NCBI GenBank assembly: GCA_000467935.1
Contig: KI259760.1
Span: 1-61,394 of the forward strand
Source of the DNA: Peptostreptococcaceae bacterium oral taxon 113 str. W5053
GTDB lineage: Bacteria > Bacillota > Clostridia > Tissierellales > Peptoniphilaceae
Direction: 5' to 3'
DNA length: 61,394 nt
Below the pieces are notes generated by a model. That model was not told the origin of the DNA. It saw only the letters and a list, made by a program, of their open reading frames with translations, and did no database searches. A program made the position numbers and the translations under genes. This document shows, one piece after another, positions 7,154 to 15,631 of this stretch. Within the stretch, counting starts at the first letter, position 1. Every line of letters starts with the position of its first letter.

Positions 7154-8759
7154 TGCTTCTTCTCCTTAGCACTACCCCATCTTTTACAAGCTCCAAACGC
7201 TTATTATACTCAATAAGCATCTTTTCCTCATATTTATGCAAAATGGAGAGAACAATCGGAAATTCCTCTAAAAGATTTTTCTGCACTTCTATACTGGTCG
7301 CAGGATCTAATGCAGAAAAAGCCTCATCTAAGATAAGTACATCCCCTCCGTGATAGAAGGCTCTTGCAATATTAATTCTCTGTCTTTCTCCTCCGCTGAT
7401 ATTTGACACATTTTCATCTAAAATATGCTCTAACCCGTGCTTATTAACAAATTCCTCTAATTTTGCCTTTTTTATCGCGCTCTGCATCTTCTCTTTATTG
7501 TATTCACTATACATGGTGATATTATTGAGGACAGTATCATGCAAAATAAAATTTTCCTGTCCTACATAAGCAATATGATCAAGATAATCTGTAGTTAACT
7601 CTTCAAGATTGACCTCATTCATAAAAATGTCTCCTCCTTTTTTACAGATGAGGCCTATAAGAGTCTTAATAAGAGTCGATTTTCCTAAACCGCTCTCGCC
7701 TACTATCATAACCTTATCTCCCTTCTCAAGGGTAAAAGAAAGACCTTCAAGCACCGTGTTTTCTTCATGTCCAATAGCTAAATTTTTCACTCTTACACTC
7801 TGAATTTCCCCTTTTAAGCTGATTTTTCCTTGTTTTTTTCCTTCAAAGGAAGTGAAACTCTCAAAATTAAGCCTTGTTTCTTTGCTCTTTTCTAAAGATG
7901 CAATAATTGATGAAATCCACATAATAGGAATGGTAATCATAGAAGTTGCCTCTACTGCGGCAAACATATCCCCCATAGATACCATACTTTTTTTCACCAT
8001 AATAATCCCTAAAACATACATTCCCAGGAGGATAAGCCAAGTTCCGAAGTCATTGATAATCTCTGTCGTTTTTGTAATAATATTGCTTTTCGAATAAATC
8101 TCAATGCTCTTCTCATTATTCTGATGAAAAAGAGCTTCCATTTTTCTTTCCATTCGAAACATCCTGATGAGCGGAATATTTTTCATTAAATTATTTACAC
8201 TGTCCGTAATTTTGCTGACACTCTTCAGATAATTCATTGATACCTTAGAAAGATTTGTAGTTACTATTTTGGTAAGAAAAAATAATGTCAAAGATACCAG
8301 TAAAATAAATACCGTAAAAATCCACTTAATTGAAAATAAATAAACCACTCCCATGATAAAAGAAGCAATGTAATAAACAATATTTCCAATTACCTGAATA
8401 TAGCTATCCAGTATAATATCTATGTCATTTGAAAAAATCCTGCTTCCTTCCGATGCGCTTACATTTTTTCCATGATACAAAAGACTTTTAAAGGCCTCTT
8501 TATTCAAATAAGCTTTTGCATTCGCCACAAATTTAATTTCATAAATCACCGACAATTGATCACTCACCGTCATATAAGCCAAGGCAAGAAGATTCCATAA
8601 GATTAAAGACTGTAGCCCAAAAGATATGGTGTTATTTACCACGCTAACATTATATTTAATAATTTCCGCCATAACGAGTCGATGTGCAGAAAACAATACC
8701 AAAAAAACAAAATATAACACACTAATGTTTTTATTCTGTTTAATAATTTTTTGAAACAT
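7140..8759 (-). CDS. ABC exporter, fused membrane and ATPase domains
   Basis: A 539-residue half-transporter of the ABC exporter type. Five to six hydrophobic segments span residues ~15-290, followed by the nucleotide-binding domain with GESGLGKST (Walker A), NISGGERQRINIARAF (signature) and VLILDEAFSALDP (Walker B). There is no N-terminal C39 peptidase domain. It starts 2 bases after the radical SAM reading frame ends, with AAGGAGAA as its ribosome binding site, and overlaps the next ORF. The company of a radical SAM/SPASM gene suggests export of a modified peptide, but no precursor gene is visible. It is the only intact-looking gene of recognisable function in the island. Confidence 0.85.
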   Translation of the reverse strand: MFQKIIKQNKNISVLYFVFLVLFSAHRLVMAEIIKYNVSVVNNTISFGLQSLILWNLLALAYMTVSDQLSVIYEIKFVANAKAYLNKEAFKSLLYHGKNVSASEGSRIFSNDIDIILDSYIQVIGNIVYYIASFIMGVVYLFSIKWIFTVFILLVSLTLFFLTKIVTTNLSKVSMNYLKSVSKITDSVNNLMKNIPLIRMFRMERKMEALFHQNNEKSIEIYSKSNIITKTTEIINDFGTWLILLGMYVLGIIMVKKSMVSMGDMFAAVEATSMITIPIMWISSIIASLEKSKETRLNFESFTSFEGKKQGKISLKGEIQSVRVKNLAIGHEENTVLEGLSFTLEKGDKVMIVGESGLGKSTLIKTLIGLICKKGGDIFMNEVNLEELTTDYLDHIAYVGQENFILHDTVLNNITMYSEYNKEKMQSAIKKAKLEEFVNKHGLEHILDENVSNISGGERQRINIARAFYHGGDVLILDEAFSALDPATSIEVQKNLLEEFPIVLSILHKYEEKMLIEYNKRLELVKDGVVLRRRSNDNG

Positions 8760-8761
8760 AA

Positions 8762-9513
8762 TTAGTTCTCCTTAAAATTCATACATTCAATATTATATAA
8801 TTTACACATTACCGTATCTGGTGAATTAATATCATCATGTATCAAAAACGCTCTTGAACGACATCCGCCTTTACATTTTTCGGCTGCTTTACAAATTCTC
8901 AAAAATTTACATTCAACATTTTTTTCCTCATTTTTTCTATCATATCTGTTAGAGAAATCGTATCAATATTTCCAAAGCTAAAATCCTCTCTATCTTCAAT
9001 TCGTAAAGATGGACATAATATATAATTTCCCAAATAATCAATAAAAACAAATTTTTCTGCTACATTACAATAATCAGATCGAACTTGAGAGAAGTCAAAA
9101 TTCTCAATTTCTAATAAGCTAATATTTTCTTTGTAAGAATTAGAATTTAAGTAAGCATAGATTTTAAATAACAACTCATAATCTTTAAAAGAATAATTAT
9201 ATCTTGCACGTCCCGTCGGAATAATTATATTAGATACGAAGTTTTCAGTATACAAGTTTATCATTTCTCTTAATTCCAATATCTCTTCAACACTTTTATC
9301 ATTCAGCATTGAATTTATCCTAATATTTATGCCTATTTTTTTAGCATAATCAAGCATTTCTATAGTCTTTGCAAATGCACCTTTTTTCCCTCTTAGTGTA
9401 TCATGCTTTCTAGCCTCTTTAAAATCCACACTAGTTATCAACTGTATATAATGTTCTTTTATAAAGTCAAGCTTTTCTTCAGTTACTAGTGTAAGGTTTG
9501 TGTATACAGATGC
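8762..9513 (-). pseudogene. Truncated, frameshifted radical SAM/SPASM peptide maturase
   Basis: The first intact part matches the middle of a radical SAM enzyme: NLTLVTEEKLDFIKEHYIQL, then KKGAFAKTIEMLDYAKKIGI and RINSML. A SPASM-type start follows with the C-x12-G-x4-C spacing (DYCNV...GNYILCPS). Translation then stops at 8899. The remaining SPASM cysteines are in the next frame (VECKFLRICKAAEKCKGGC, then CKLYNIEC) and end at 8762, two bases before the ABC exporter start. One extra A in the A7 run at 8917-8923 would restore the frame. The whole N-terminal part, including the CxxxCxxC cluster motif, is missing and is replaced by the IS-end-like repeat at 9514. It cannot be catalytically active as shown. 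Confidence 0.75.
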
Positions 9514-9560
9514 TGTCAAGACATAGGTTATGCTTAAAATAGAAATACTCTGTCCATGAT
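9514..9560 (-). repeat. IS-end-like repeat, copy 2 (degenerate)
   Basis: A diverged copy of the repeats at 5798 and 31971, in the same orientation. It shares CAGAGTATTT, a TAAG...TAAC block and TATGTCTTGACA. Its tip is joined directly to the interior of the radical SAM gene, so it marks the truncation point. Confidence 0.55.
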
Positions 9561-9605
9561 TGTCAAATATATGTGGCAAGATAACTTTTTGATAATTTTA
9601 AACCG

Positions 9606-9666
9606 TCAAACTTCCGTTTCATTTTTAAAAATGAAGGAATAAAATTTATTATGCTGGGAAGTTTGA
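9606..9666. repeat. Nested inverted repeats upstream of mazF
   Basis: A perfect 10-bp inverted repeat (TCAAACTTCC at 9606-9615 and GGAAGTTTGA at 9657-9666) encloses a perfect 18-bp palindrome, TTCATTTTTAAAAATGAA, at 9618-9635. It has no T-run like a terminator. It lies between the island and the mazF promoter. Confidence 0.6.
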
Positions 9667-9737
9667 TTATCGTATTGACCCTTTCTCTCTACTATTTTAT
9701 AATTAAATTAAATCTTAAGATTGGACGTGAATTGAAT
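9651..9737 (+). CDS. Small membrane-peptide ORF coupled to mazF (tentative)
   Basis: A 28-codon frame begins with ATG after AAGGAA (spacing about 12). It encodes one hydrophobic helix (LGSLIIVLTLSLYYFII) with a basic tail, and its TAA overlaps the mazF ATG as TAATG. This suggests translational coupling. Against it, the best promoter (9675-9703) lies inside the frame, so mazF transcripts from that promoter would not include its start. It may be the tail of an eroded gene. Confidence 0.25.
9675..9703 (+). promoter_or_regulatory. Promoter of mazF
   Basis: TTGACC and TATAAT are separated by exactly 17 bases, 36 bases before the mazF ATG. Confidence 0.8.
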
Positions 9738-9739
9738 TA

Positions 9740-10081
9740 ATGAATGTAAAGCGTGGTGATATCTTTTATGCAGACTTAAGTCCGGTGGTAGGCTCTGAAC
9801 AAGGAGGCGTTCGACCGGTTCTTGTTTTGCAAAATGATATCGGAAATCGCTATAGTCCTACAACAATTATTGCCGCCATTACATCCAGAGTGAATAAAGT
9901 TAACTTACCAACACATGTTCCAATTGTTTCCAATACATACGGTTTATCGAAAAACTCAATTATTTTACTGGAACAACTTCGAACAATTGATAAAAAGAGA
10001 CTTCAAGAAAAAGTTGGTAAAATCGATTTTAAAACAATGGAACTGGTCAACTTTGCTTTAAAGGCATCTGTAGGTTTATAG
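9740..10081 (+). CDS. mazF: MazF/NdoA family endoribonuclease toxin
   Basis: A 113-residue PemK/MazF-family protein beginning VKRGDIFYADLSPVVGSEQGG with the typical GGVRPVLVLQND block. The conserved TSR motif appears as AITSRVNK and the C-terminal EQLRTIDKKRL segment is present. The family cleaves single-stranded mRNA at short motifs and normally has an antitoxin gene directly upstream. None is recognisable here. It is one of the few plus-strand genes and is convergent with acpS-nnrD, from which a bidirectional terminator separates it. Function as a housekeeping NdoA-like RNase is inferred. Confidence 0.92.
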   Translation: MNVKRGDIFYADLSPVVGSEQGGVRPVLVLQNDIGNRYSPTTIIAAITSRVNKVNLPTHVPIVSNTYGLSKNSIILLEQLRTIDKKRLQEKVGKIDFKTMELVNFALKASVGL

Positions 10082-10082
10082 C

Positions 10083-10120
10083 AAAAAAGAGTATTTTGAA
10101 ATTTCAAAATGCCCTTTTTT
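10083..10120. terminator. Bidirectional terminator between mazF and acpS-nnrD
   Basis: A long AT-rich stem (AAAAG-G-TATTTTGA / TCAAAATG-C-CTTTT) has a T-run on each side and sits exactly between two converging genes. Confidence 0.75.
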
Positions 10121-11279
10121 ATTTTACTCTACGAATAGCCTGAGGTAAAAATCGAACTAAATCTCTGGCAATAAGACTTTCTTCTCCTTTGACTTTTTTT
10201 GCCATATCGCCGGACAAACCATGTAAATAAACGCCTAATTTAGCCGCTTCAATGCTTTTAAAACCTCTTGCCAAAAAAGCTCCAATCATTCCGGCCAATA
10301 CATCTCCGCTTCCGGCAGTTGCCATTCCCGGATTTCCTGTACAATTAATATATACCTCTTTTCCGTCTGTCACCACCGTTTGATGTCCTTTTAAAACAAC
10401 GATACAGTTTTCAATTAAAGCAATCTTCTTCGCTAATTCAACTCGATGTTTCGATACTTCTTTCCGATTCAAATGCTGCCAACGGGAAAACTCTCCTTCA
10501 TGAGGCGTTACAATACAGTTCTTATTCAACTCTCCGCCTTCCAATAAAGAAATCGCATCTGCATCAATCACCTTCGGTTTAGTTGTCGACTTTAAAATTT
10601 GAATCAAAAAGTTTTTTGTTTCTTCTTCTTTCCCTATTCCCGGTCCGATAACATAAGCATCAAAATCTTGCCGCAGTTCTTGAAAAGTTTTCCACGAATT
10701 TCCATCAAAATAATCCTGTTGACTGTCTAAAGGATAAATAACGGCTTCTAACAATCTGTTCTGTACAATTTCGGAAATACATTCAGGAACCATAGTATAT
10801 GCCAGTCCCACACCAGCCCTTAAGGAAGCCATCGTACTTAGACAAATAGAACCGCTCATTCCCTTCTTTCCGCCGATTAAGCACAACTTTCCATAATCTC
10901 CTTTATGGGTATTCGAAAGTCTTTGCGGAATTTTAAAGGGAGATATTTTCTTTCTGTTCCATTTTTTCATTGCCCAGGCAATAGCGTATTCTTCGTCATG
11001 ACTAATGCTTAATTTCATAGAAACAGGTTTTTTGATTCGAGGTTGTCCGTGATAAAAAGCAATCTCATAATCGGTCCACGCATACTTACTTCCAAAACCA
11101 AAGCCTAAAACTTTTGATGCCGCCTCTTTTGCTGCCCAAAGTCCCGCGATACTTTCCTGTCTGTTCCCGCGCCTTTTTAAATATTCCCGTTCACTTTTGG
11201 TAAATACGCGCTTCATTAAGTTTTCGTTCTCCGCCCATTTTTCAAAGCGAGAAATTTTTGTTATATCAATTCCAATCAT
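10119..11279 (-). CDS. Fusion of holo-ACP synthase and ADP-dependent NAD(P)H-hydrate dehydratase
   Basis: A 386-residue two-domain protein. Residues 1-~108 are AcpS, which attaches 4'-phosphopantetheine to acyl carrier protein. They carry GIDITKISRFEKW, the WAAKEAASKVLGFG catalytic helix and LSISHDEEYAIAWA. Residues ~115-386 are NnrD (YjeF C-terminal kinase-like fold), which repairs S-NADHX using ADP. They carry GKLCLIGG, VIGPGIG, VTPHEGEFSR and NPGMATAGSGDVLAG with the catalytic Asp. The partner epimerase NnrE, usually fused to NnrD, is absent from this protein. One continuous frame joins the domains with no internal ribosome binding site evident. It overlaps the deaminase gene by 4 bases. 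Confidence 0.93.
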   Translation of the reverse strand: MIGIDITKISRFEKWAENENLMKRVFTKSEREYLKRRGNRQESIAGLWAAKEAASKVLGFGFGSKYAWTDYEIAFYHGQPRIKKPVSMKLSISHDEEYAIAWAMKKWNRKKISPFKIPQRLSNTHKGDYGKLCLIGGKKGMSGSICLSTMASLRAGVGLAYTMVPECISEIVQNRLLEAVIYPLDSQQDYFDGNSWKTFQELRQDFDAYVIGPGIGKEEETKNFLIQILKSTTKPKVIDADAISLLEGGELNKNCIVTPHEGEFSRWQHLNRKEVSKHRVELAKKIALIENCIVVLKGHQTVVTDGKEVYINCTGNPGMATAGSGDVLAGMIGAFLARGFKSIEAAKLGVYLHGLSGDMAKKVKGEESLIARDLVRFLPQAIRRVK

Positions 11280-12556
11280 TCATATCCCGCCAATTTCTTT
11301 GCCGTTTTTTCCGCCATAAACTTTATTTTTTCTTCATCCAAAGTCGTCAAAATTCCGCCTTCCATTAAAATCTTTCCATTGACAATTACCGTATCCACAT
11401 CGGATGCTTGCGTGGAATATACCAATTCACTTTCAATATTAAATCTTGGATAATGATGAAATGCATCTCTGGAAACAATAATAATGTCTGCTTTTTTCCC
11501 GATTTCAATGGTTCCGGATTCATAAAATCCCAATGCCTTCGCTCCGTTTACTGTAGCCATTTTCAAAACTTCATGAGCATTTACAGCCGTAGGATCCATG
11601 GTTTGAACTTTTCCGATTAAAGATGATAGGTGCATTTCTTCCCATAAGTTTTGATTGTTATTGGAAGCACTCCCATCTGTACCTAAAGCAACTTCAACAC
11701 CTGTTTTTATCAATTCATTAATCGGTGCCATTCCTGAAGCCAGTTTTAAATTGCTGCTGGGATTGTGCGCCACACAAACCTTCTTTTCTTTCAGAATCTC
11801 CATATCTTTCTTATCCAGATAAACACCATGAGCCGCAAGACATGGAACATCGAAAACACCTAAACGATTGAGGCGCACAGTAGGAGAACAACCGTATTTT
11901 TCCATACTTTCCTGATTTTCTTCCCAAGACTCACTAAGATGCACCTGAATTGTTGAACCTAAATTTTTTACATATTTCACAACTTCCAAAAACAGATCGT
12001 CTTCTACCGTATTAGGCGCATGAGGTCCGAAACTGATTCGAAGTCTCCCCTCACAAGTATCATGATAATTTTTAAATAAGTGAATATTGTCATGAATTTT
12101 TTCCATGCCTTGCGTAAAAGAGATAAGCCCTTGACACAAATTTGCCCGAATCCCGCTTTCCTTAACCGCCCTTGCCGTTTCTTCCTGGAAAAAATACATG
12201 TCTGCAAAAGCCGTTACTCCACTTCGAATCATTTCACCGATGGACAATAAAGCTCCCCAGTATACATCTTTTGCCGTCAATTTATCTTCAATGGGCCAAA
12301 TTTTTTCTTCCAGCCAAGTCTTCAATTTCATATCATCTGCATAATTACGGAAAAGTCCCATTGCTGCATGACTATGGGCATTCACTAATCCGGGCAACAG
12401 TATGCCATCCTTCCCGTCAATGGTCTTATCTGCTGTAAATCCTTTCGGCAAAATATTAATTCCTGCAATTCGATCTTCCTCAATATATAAGCTGCTGTTT
12501 TCTATGACCTCTCCGGTCATGGTGACAATTGTCACATGATTAATTGCAATTTTCAT
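11276..12556 (-). CDS. mtaD: 5-methylthioadenosine/S-adenosylhomocysteine deaminase
   Basis: A 426-residue amidohydrolase of the MtaD/SsnA group, which deaminates MTA and SAH to inosyl products. Metal-binding motifs are visible: HSHAAMGLFRNYADD near residue 61, GPHAPNT with HLSES in mid-protein, AHGVYLD, the HNPSSNLKLASG loop and GTDGSASNNNQNLWEEM with the catalytic Asp. Length and motif order match the family. It precedes acpS-nnrD with a 4-base overlap, so both appear to form one transcript. It probably belongs to methyl-cycle salvage; other methylthio salvage genes are not in the window. Confidence 0.88.
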   Translation of the reverse strand: MKIAINHVTIVTMTGEVIENSSLYIEEDRIAGINILPKGFTADKTIDGKDGILLPGLVNAHSHAAMGLFRNYADDMKLKTWLEEKIWPIEDKLTAKDVYWGALLSIGEMIRSGVTAFADMYFFQEETARAVKESGIRANLCQGLISFTQGMEKIHDNIHLFKNYHDTCEGRLRISFGPHAPNTVEDDLFLEVVKYVKNLGSTIQVHLSESWEENQESMEKYGCSPTVRLNRLGVFDVPCLAAHGVYLDKKDMEILKEKKVCVAHNPSSNLKLASGMAPINELIKTGVEVALGTDGSASNNNQNLWEEMHLSSLIGKVQTMDPTAVNAHEVLKMATVNGAKALGFYESGTIEIGKKADIIIVSRDAFHHYPRFNIESELVYSTQASDVDTVIVNGKILMEGGILTTLDEEKIKFMAEKTAKKLAGYE

Positions 12557-12564
12557 AACTCCTC

Positions 12565-13902
12565 CTACAACATTTGATAAAATTCTTCAAAATCCAAAGA
12601 CCAAATATCCTCCGGACGTTCAACAATTTCTAAAAAAGAAGCCACCTTTTTCTCAATGCTTCGCATTGTCTCCATATTAAGAAAATCAATATCTCCCTCT
12701 TCCGACCAATGGGCAAAAATCACTTGATAAAAACGATTTAATAAGCCTCTCTTATCCTTTTCCGATAAAGGTACACCTTGCATTCCTCGCACCACTCTGA
12801 AAATCCAAGTTTGATAAATAAAATATACCAAACCTTTGAACTGATCTTCCTGATGTTCATCTTCCAATAAAAATAATATTCTGAAAAACAAATTCCATTT
12901 ATAATCCTCATTTACAGATGCGGCAATACACTGGGCCATTTCTTCCAATTCATTATTTTCAAACGCCGACCAACGAGGTAATTGAATATATGTCGTAAAA
13001 TCCAAATCTGTTTTACTGATGATATTCAAACGGTCGATAAAAAAGATGATTTCTTGGCCTAAGCCTTTCTTCTTTTCAATGGATTTAAAAAACATATAAT
13101 CTACTAAAAGATCGGAAGCATATTTGAAATCCAACATTAATCCTGTTTGATGATGTACTCGAAAGGCAAACATGTCGTGAATCATTTTCGATAACATGCT
13201 CTTCATTTGAGTTTTGGTTGTAGATACACTGGATGACTCCACTGAACGTAAATGTTTATAAACCAACCTCAATTGTTTATCAATCATGGTTAAATTTTCA
13301 TTAATGGAACTCATCATGTCTCTAAAAAAATTTTCCGTTACAACATAGTTAAAATTTTTATATAAAATCTTATGCTCAATTTCACTCCAGAAAACATTAA
13401 CCATAGATTTCATCTGTAATTCAAAATTATAGCGCTTTCCATTCTTATTGTAATGACCATCTATTTTATAAATTTCAAAACCGTTTTGTTGAATCTGAGG
13501 TTGAGGCATGGATAAATTCATTTCTATATTTGGATTTAAAGGGCTGGAAAAAAATCCATCACCGACTTCTACACTAAACAAACGCAGAATATCTTCATAT
13601 AAGATTTTTTCTTCCTGTGTGAAACGGCACTCTAAACGCAATCCGATTAAATCATGCAGATTCCTGAACAAATTTTTCGGGGTTTGATATTTTACATAAA
13701 AATTATTCCGCAAAATTTTTTCTTTCAGACTCTCCGGCGATTTTATTCGATAAACAACCTGCGAAAAGTGATCATTATAAGCAAAACTATCTACAAAAAA
13801 TTTATTTAAAAGCTTTGCAACTTGCTTAATTTCTTCTTCATTTTCTTTTAAGAGTTTAATAGATTCATCAATAAAGTTAAAAATCTCCAGTTTCATGAAC
13901 AC
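12565..13902 (-). CDS. RelA/SpoT-domain protein with long C-terminal region
   Basis: A 445-residue protein. Residues ~35-190 fit a RelA/SpoT nucleotidyltransferase (alarmone synthetase) domain: YRIKSPESLKEKI, DLIGLRLECRF and FELQMKSMVNVFWSEIEHK. No N-terminal HD hydrolase and no TGS or ACT domains are present. It therefore resembles a small alarmone synthetase but is about twice the usual length, with a ~240-residue helical C-terminal part I cannot assign. Synthesis of (p)ppGpp is inferred from the domain. It has an AGGAGGGTG ribosome binding site and a TATAAT box just upstream, and is separated from the ABC genes by a terminator. Confidence 0.8.
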   Translation of the reverse strand: MFMKLEIFNFIDESIKLLKENEEEIKQVAKLLNKFFVDSFAYNDHFSQVVYRIKSPESLKEKILRNNFYVKYQTPKNLFRNLHDLIGLRLECRFTQEEKILYEDILRLFSVEVGDGFFSSPLNPNIEMNLSMPQPQIQQNGFEIYKIDGHYNKNGKRYNFELQMKSMVNVFWSEIEHKILYKNFNYVVTENFFRDMMSSINENLTMIDKQLRLVYKHLRSVESSSVSTTKTQMKSMLSKMIHDMFAFRVHHQTGLMLDFKYASDLLVDYMFFKSIEKKKGLGQEIIFFIDRLNIISKTDLDFTTYIQLPRWSAFENNELEEMAQCIAASVNEDYKWNLFFRILFLLEDEHQEDQFKGLVYFIYQTWIFRVVRGMQGVPLSEKDKRGLLNRFYQVIFAHWSEEGDIDFLNMETMRSIEKKVASFLEIVERPEDIWSLDFEEFYQML

Positions 13903-13950
13903 CCTCCTTTCATCTTTCTTTTATTATATACGATTTTCAAGAACTTTCAT

Positions 13951-13988
13951 AAAAAATTAGAAGAGTCTTCCGACTCTTCTAATTTTCT
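13951..13988 (-). terminator. Terminator after the ABC exporter permease
   Basis: A strong stem AATTAGAAGAGT-CTTCCG-ACTCTTCTAATT followed by a T-run on the minus strand overlaps the last codons and stop of the permease gene. Confidence 0.85.
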
Positions 13989-15631
13989 AATTCTACTCCA
14001 TTTTTCAAAACTTTTACCCAAGCAAAAAACAAAGCAATACTTACAGTAATCGCAGTAGCAAAAATAAACAGTCCTCCCAATATAGGACCTTGCCACGGCC
14101 ACACAAAAATTGAAACAAATCCCATTAATCCGTAAAAAATTAAATTACCGAACATAGAAAAGAAAACTCGATAATTTCCTTTTCCCATCTTTGCCGGATC
14201 TTCCCAGTTTAATGAAGGATGAGATGCATCCACTAATAATTGTAGGCAAAGCCCCGGACTGGCGACAATCAATGTTCCTAACAGCACAAAAACAATAAAA
14301 AGAATATCCGGAAAAATCAGAAATTGAAACAATACAGCCACTGCGATTGCAGGCAATAAAATGGTACTGATAGCGAAAAGATAACGACCGAAAGCTTCAT
14401 GCTCCGCTTTGATAGGCAAAGTTCTGTGAATCCAATAATTTTTTCCTTCTCTGGAAAAAAGCATTCCTGAACCTACGGAAAGCAAGCCCAAATATCCTCC
14501 GATAATCGATCCGGATAAAATGCGCGCATACCAAATATGTTCCCTAATAAAGACCCGGATAATTTCCATGGAAAATCCATCTATATTTTTCATTGAAAAA
14601 TAACTGATCACTCCTATAAGCAATAACATGATGATTCCCATAAAAGCCTGATAAAAAAATATGGGAATTCGTAAACTTCGTTTCCAATCCTTGAGAAAAA
14701 TAGTCATCACTACAGAATTTCGATTAAACCCGTTTTTATAATTTATCGGTTTCCTGCGTTTCTCCATCACCTTACTCTCCAACAAAGTTTGATAGTACAC
14801 ACTCTTGGATAACAAAGAAAAAATGAAAAAGATTACAACGGTTACTAAAATAACTAAAGTAAAAAATAGGAGACCTTTAACTCCGCTCGTTTTTAAAGAT
14901 TGTATCGTCAATTCCGACGTAACAAAAACTTTGGAAAAAGACTGCAATAGTTCTCGATATCCAATAGCCAGTTTTGCCAAATCTCCTCCGGATATATTGC
15001 TTCGAAATAAAATATTGATACCGATACCAAGCACAAGCCCGAAAAGAATCGATAATGTTTGAAAAATATTTTTACTTCTGGATTTGCTAAAAATCTTCAT
15101 CAAAATTGAAATCAAGATTAAAACCATAGCCATGGGAAAAATCGGGTTGAGCAAAATAAAAATCACAGATTTTATCCAAAATAAAATACCTGTATCCACT
15201 ACTTTTGCATAAGCAATTAATGAAGGAAAAACCATAAAAAAACTTACCAGCAATTCCCCCATAAAAACAGAAATAAATTTTGCAATAAAAACATGATTTA
15301 CCCGTAAAGGCAATGGAAGCAATGATTCCAATTCATTGGAAAAATAAAACTCCGAACTAATTCCTTGAATGGAAAAAGCCAACACAAGAATCTGTGCAGA
15401 TATAAAACCGAAATATAAGAGAAAATCTTCAACACCTTGCCCTTTTAAAAAAGGTGCCGCATTCCACATCATATATGAGTATGCTATTACCATGGGAACA
15501 AAAATCAAAAGAAGCAATATCCCTTTACCAAAAATTTTCAATCCGCCTTGTCTGCCCCGAAGAATATTTTTCAAAGGATTCCAATATACATTCTTTAATT
15601 TATATTTTAACAATGCGCCAAAGTTATGCAT
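13979..15631 (-). CDS. ABC exporter membrane subunit
   Basis: A 550-residue integral membrane protein with roughly twelve hydrophobic segments spread over the whole length, in two halves separated by a polar loop around residues 290-320. It resembles the large single-chain permeases of the ABC-2/putative ABC exporter group. Its start overlaps the ATPase gene by 8 bases, so the two make one transporter. The substrate is not predictable from sequence. A strong terminator follows. Confidence 0.75.
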   Translation of the reverse strand: MHNFGALLKYKLKNVYWNPLKNILRGRQGGLKIFGKGILLLLIFVPMVIAYSYMMWNAAPFLKGQGVEDFLLYFGFISAQILVLAFSIQGISSEFYFSNELESLLPLPLRVNHVFIAKFISVFMGELLVSFFMVFPSLIAYAKVVDTGILFWIKSVIFILLNPIFPMAMVLILISILMKIFSKSRSKNIFQTLSILFGLVLGIGINILFRSNISGGDLAKLAIGYRELLQSFSKVFVTSELTIQSLKTSGVKGLLFFTLVILVTVVIFFIFSLLSKSVYYQTLLESKVMEKRRKPINYKNGFNRNSVVMTIFLKDWKRSLRIPIFFYQAFMGIIMLLLIGVISYFSMKNIDGFSMEIIRVFIREHIWYARILSGSIIGGYLGLLSVGSGMLFSREGKNYWIHRTLPIKAEHEAFGRYLFAISTILLPAIAVAVLFQFLIFPDILFIVFVLLGTLIVASPGLCLQLLVDASHPSLNWEDPAKMGKGNYRVFFSMFGNLIFYGLMGFVSIFVWPWQGPILGGLFIFATAITVSIALFFAWVKVLKNGVELEN

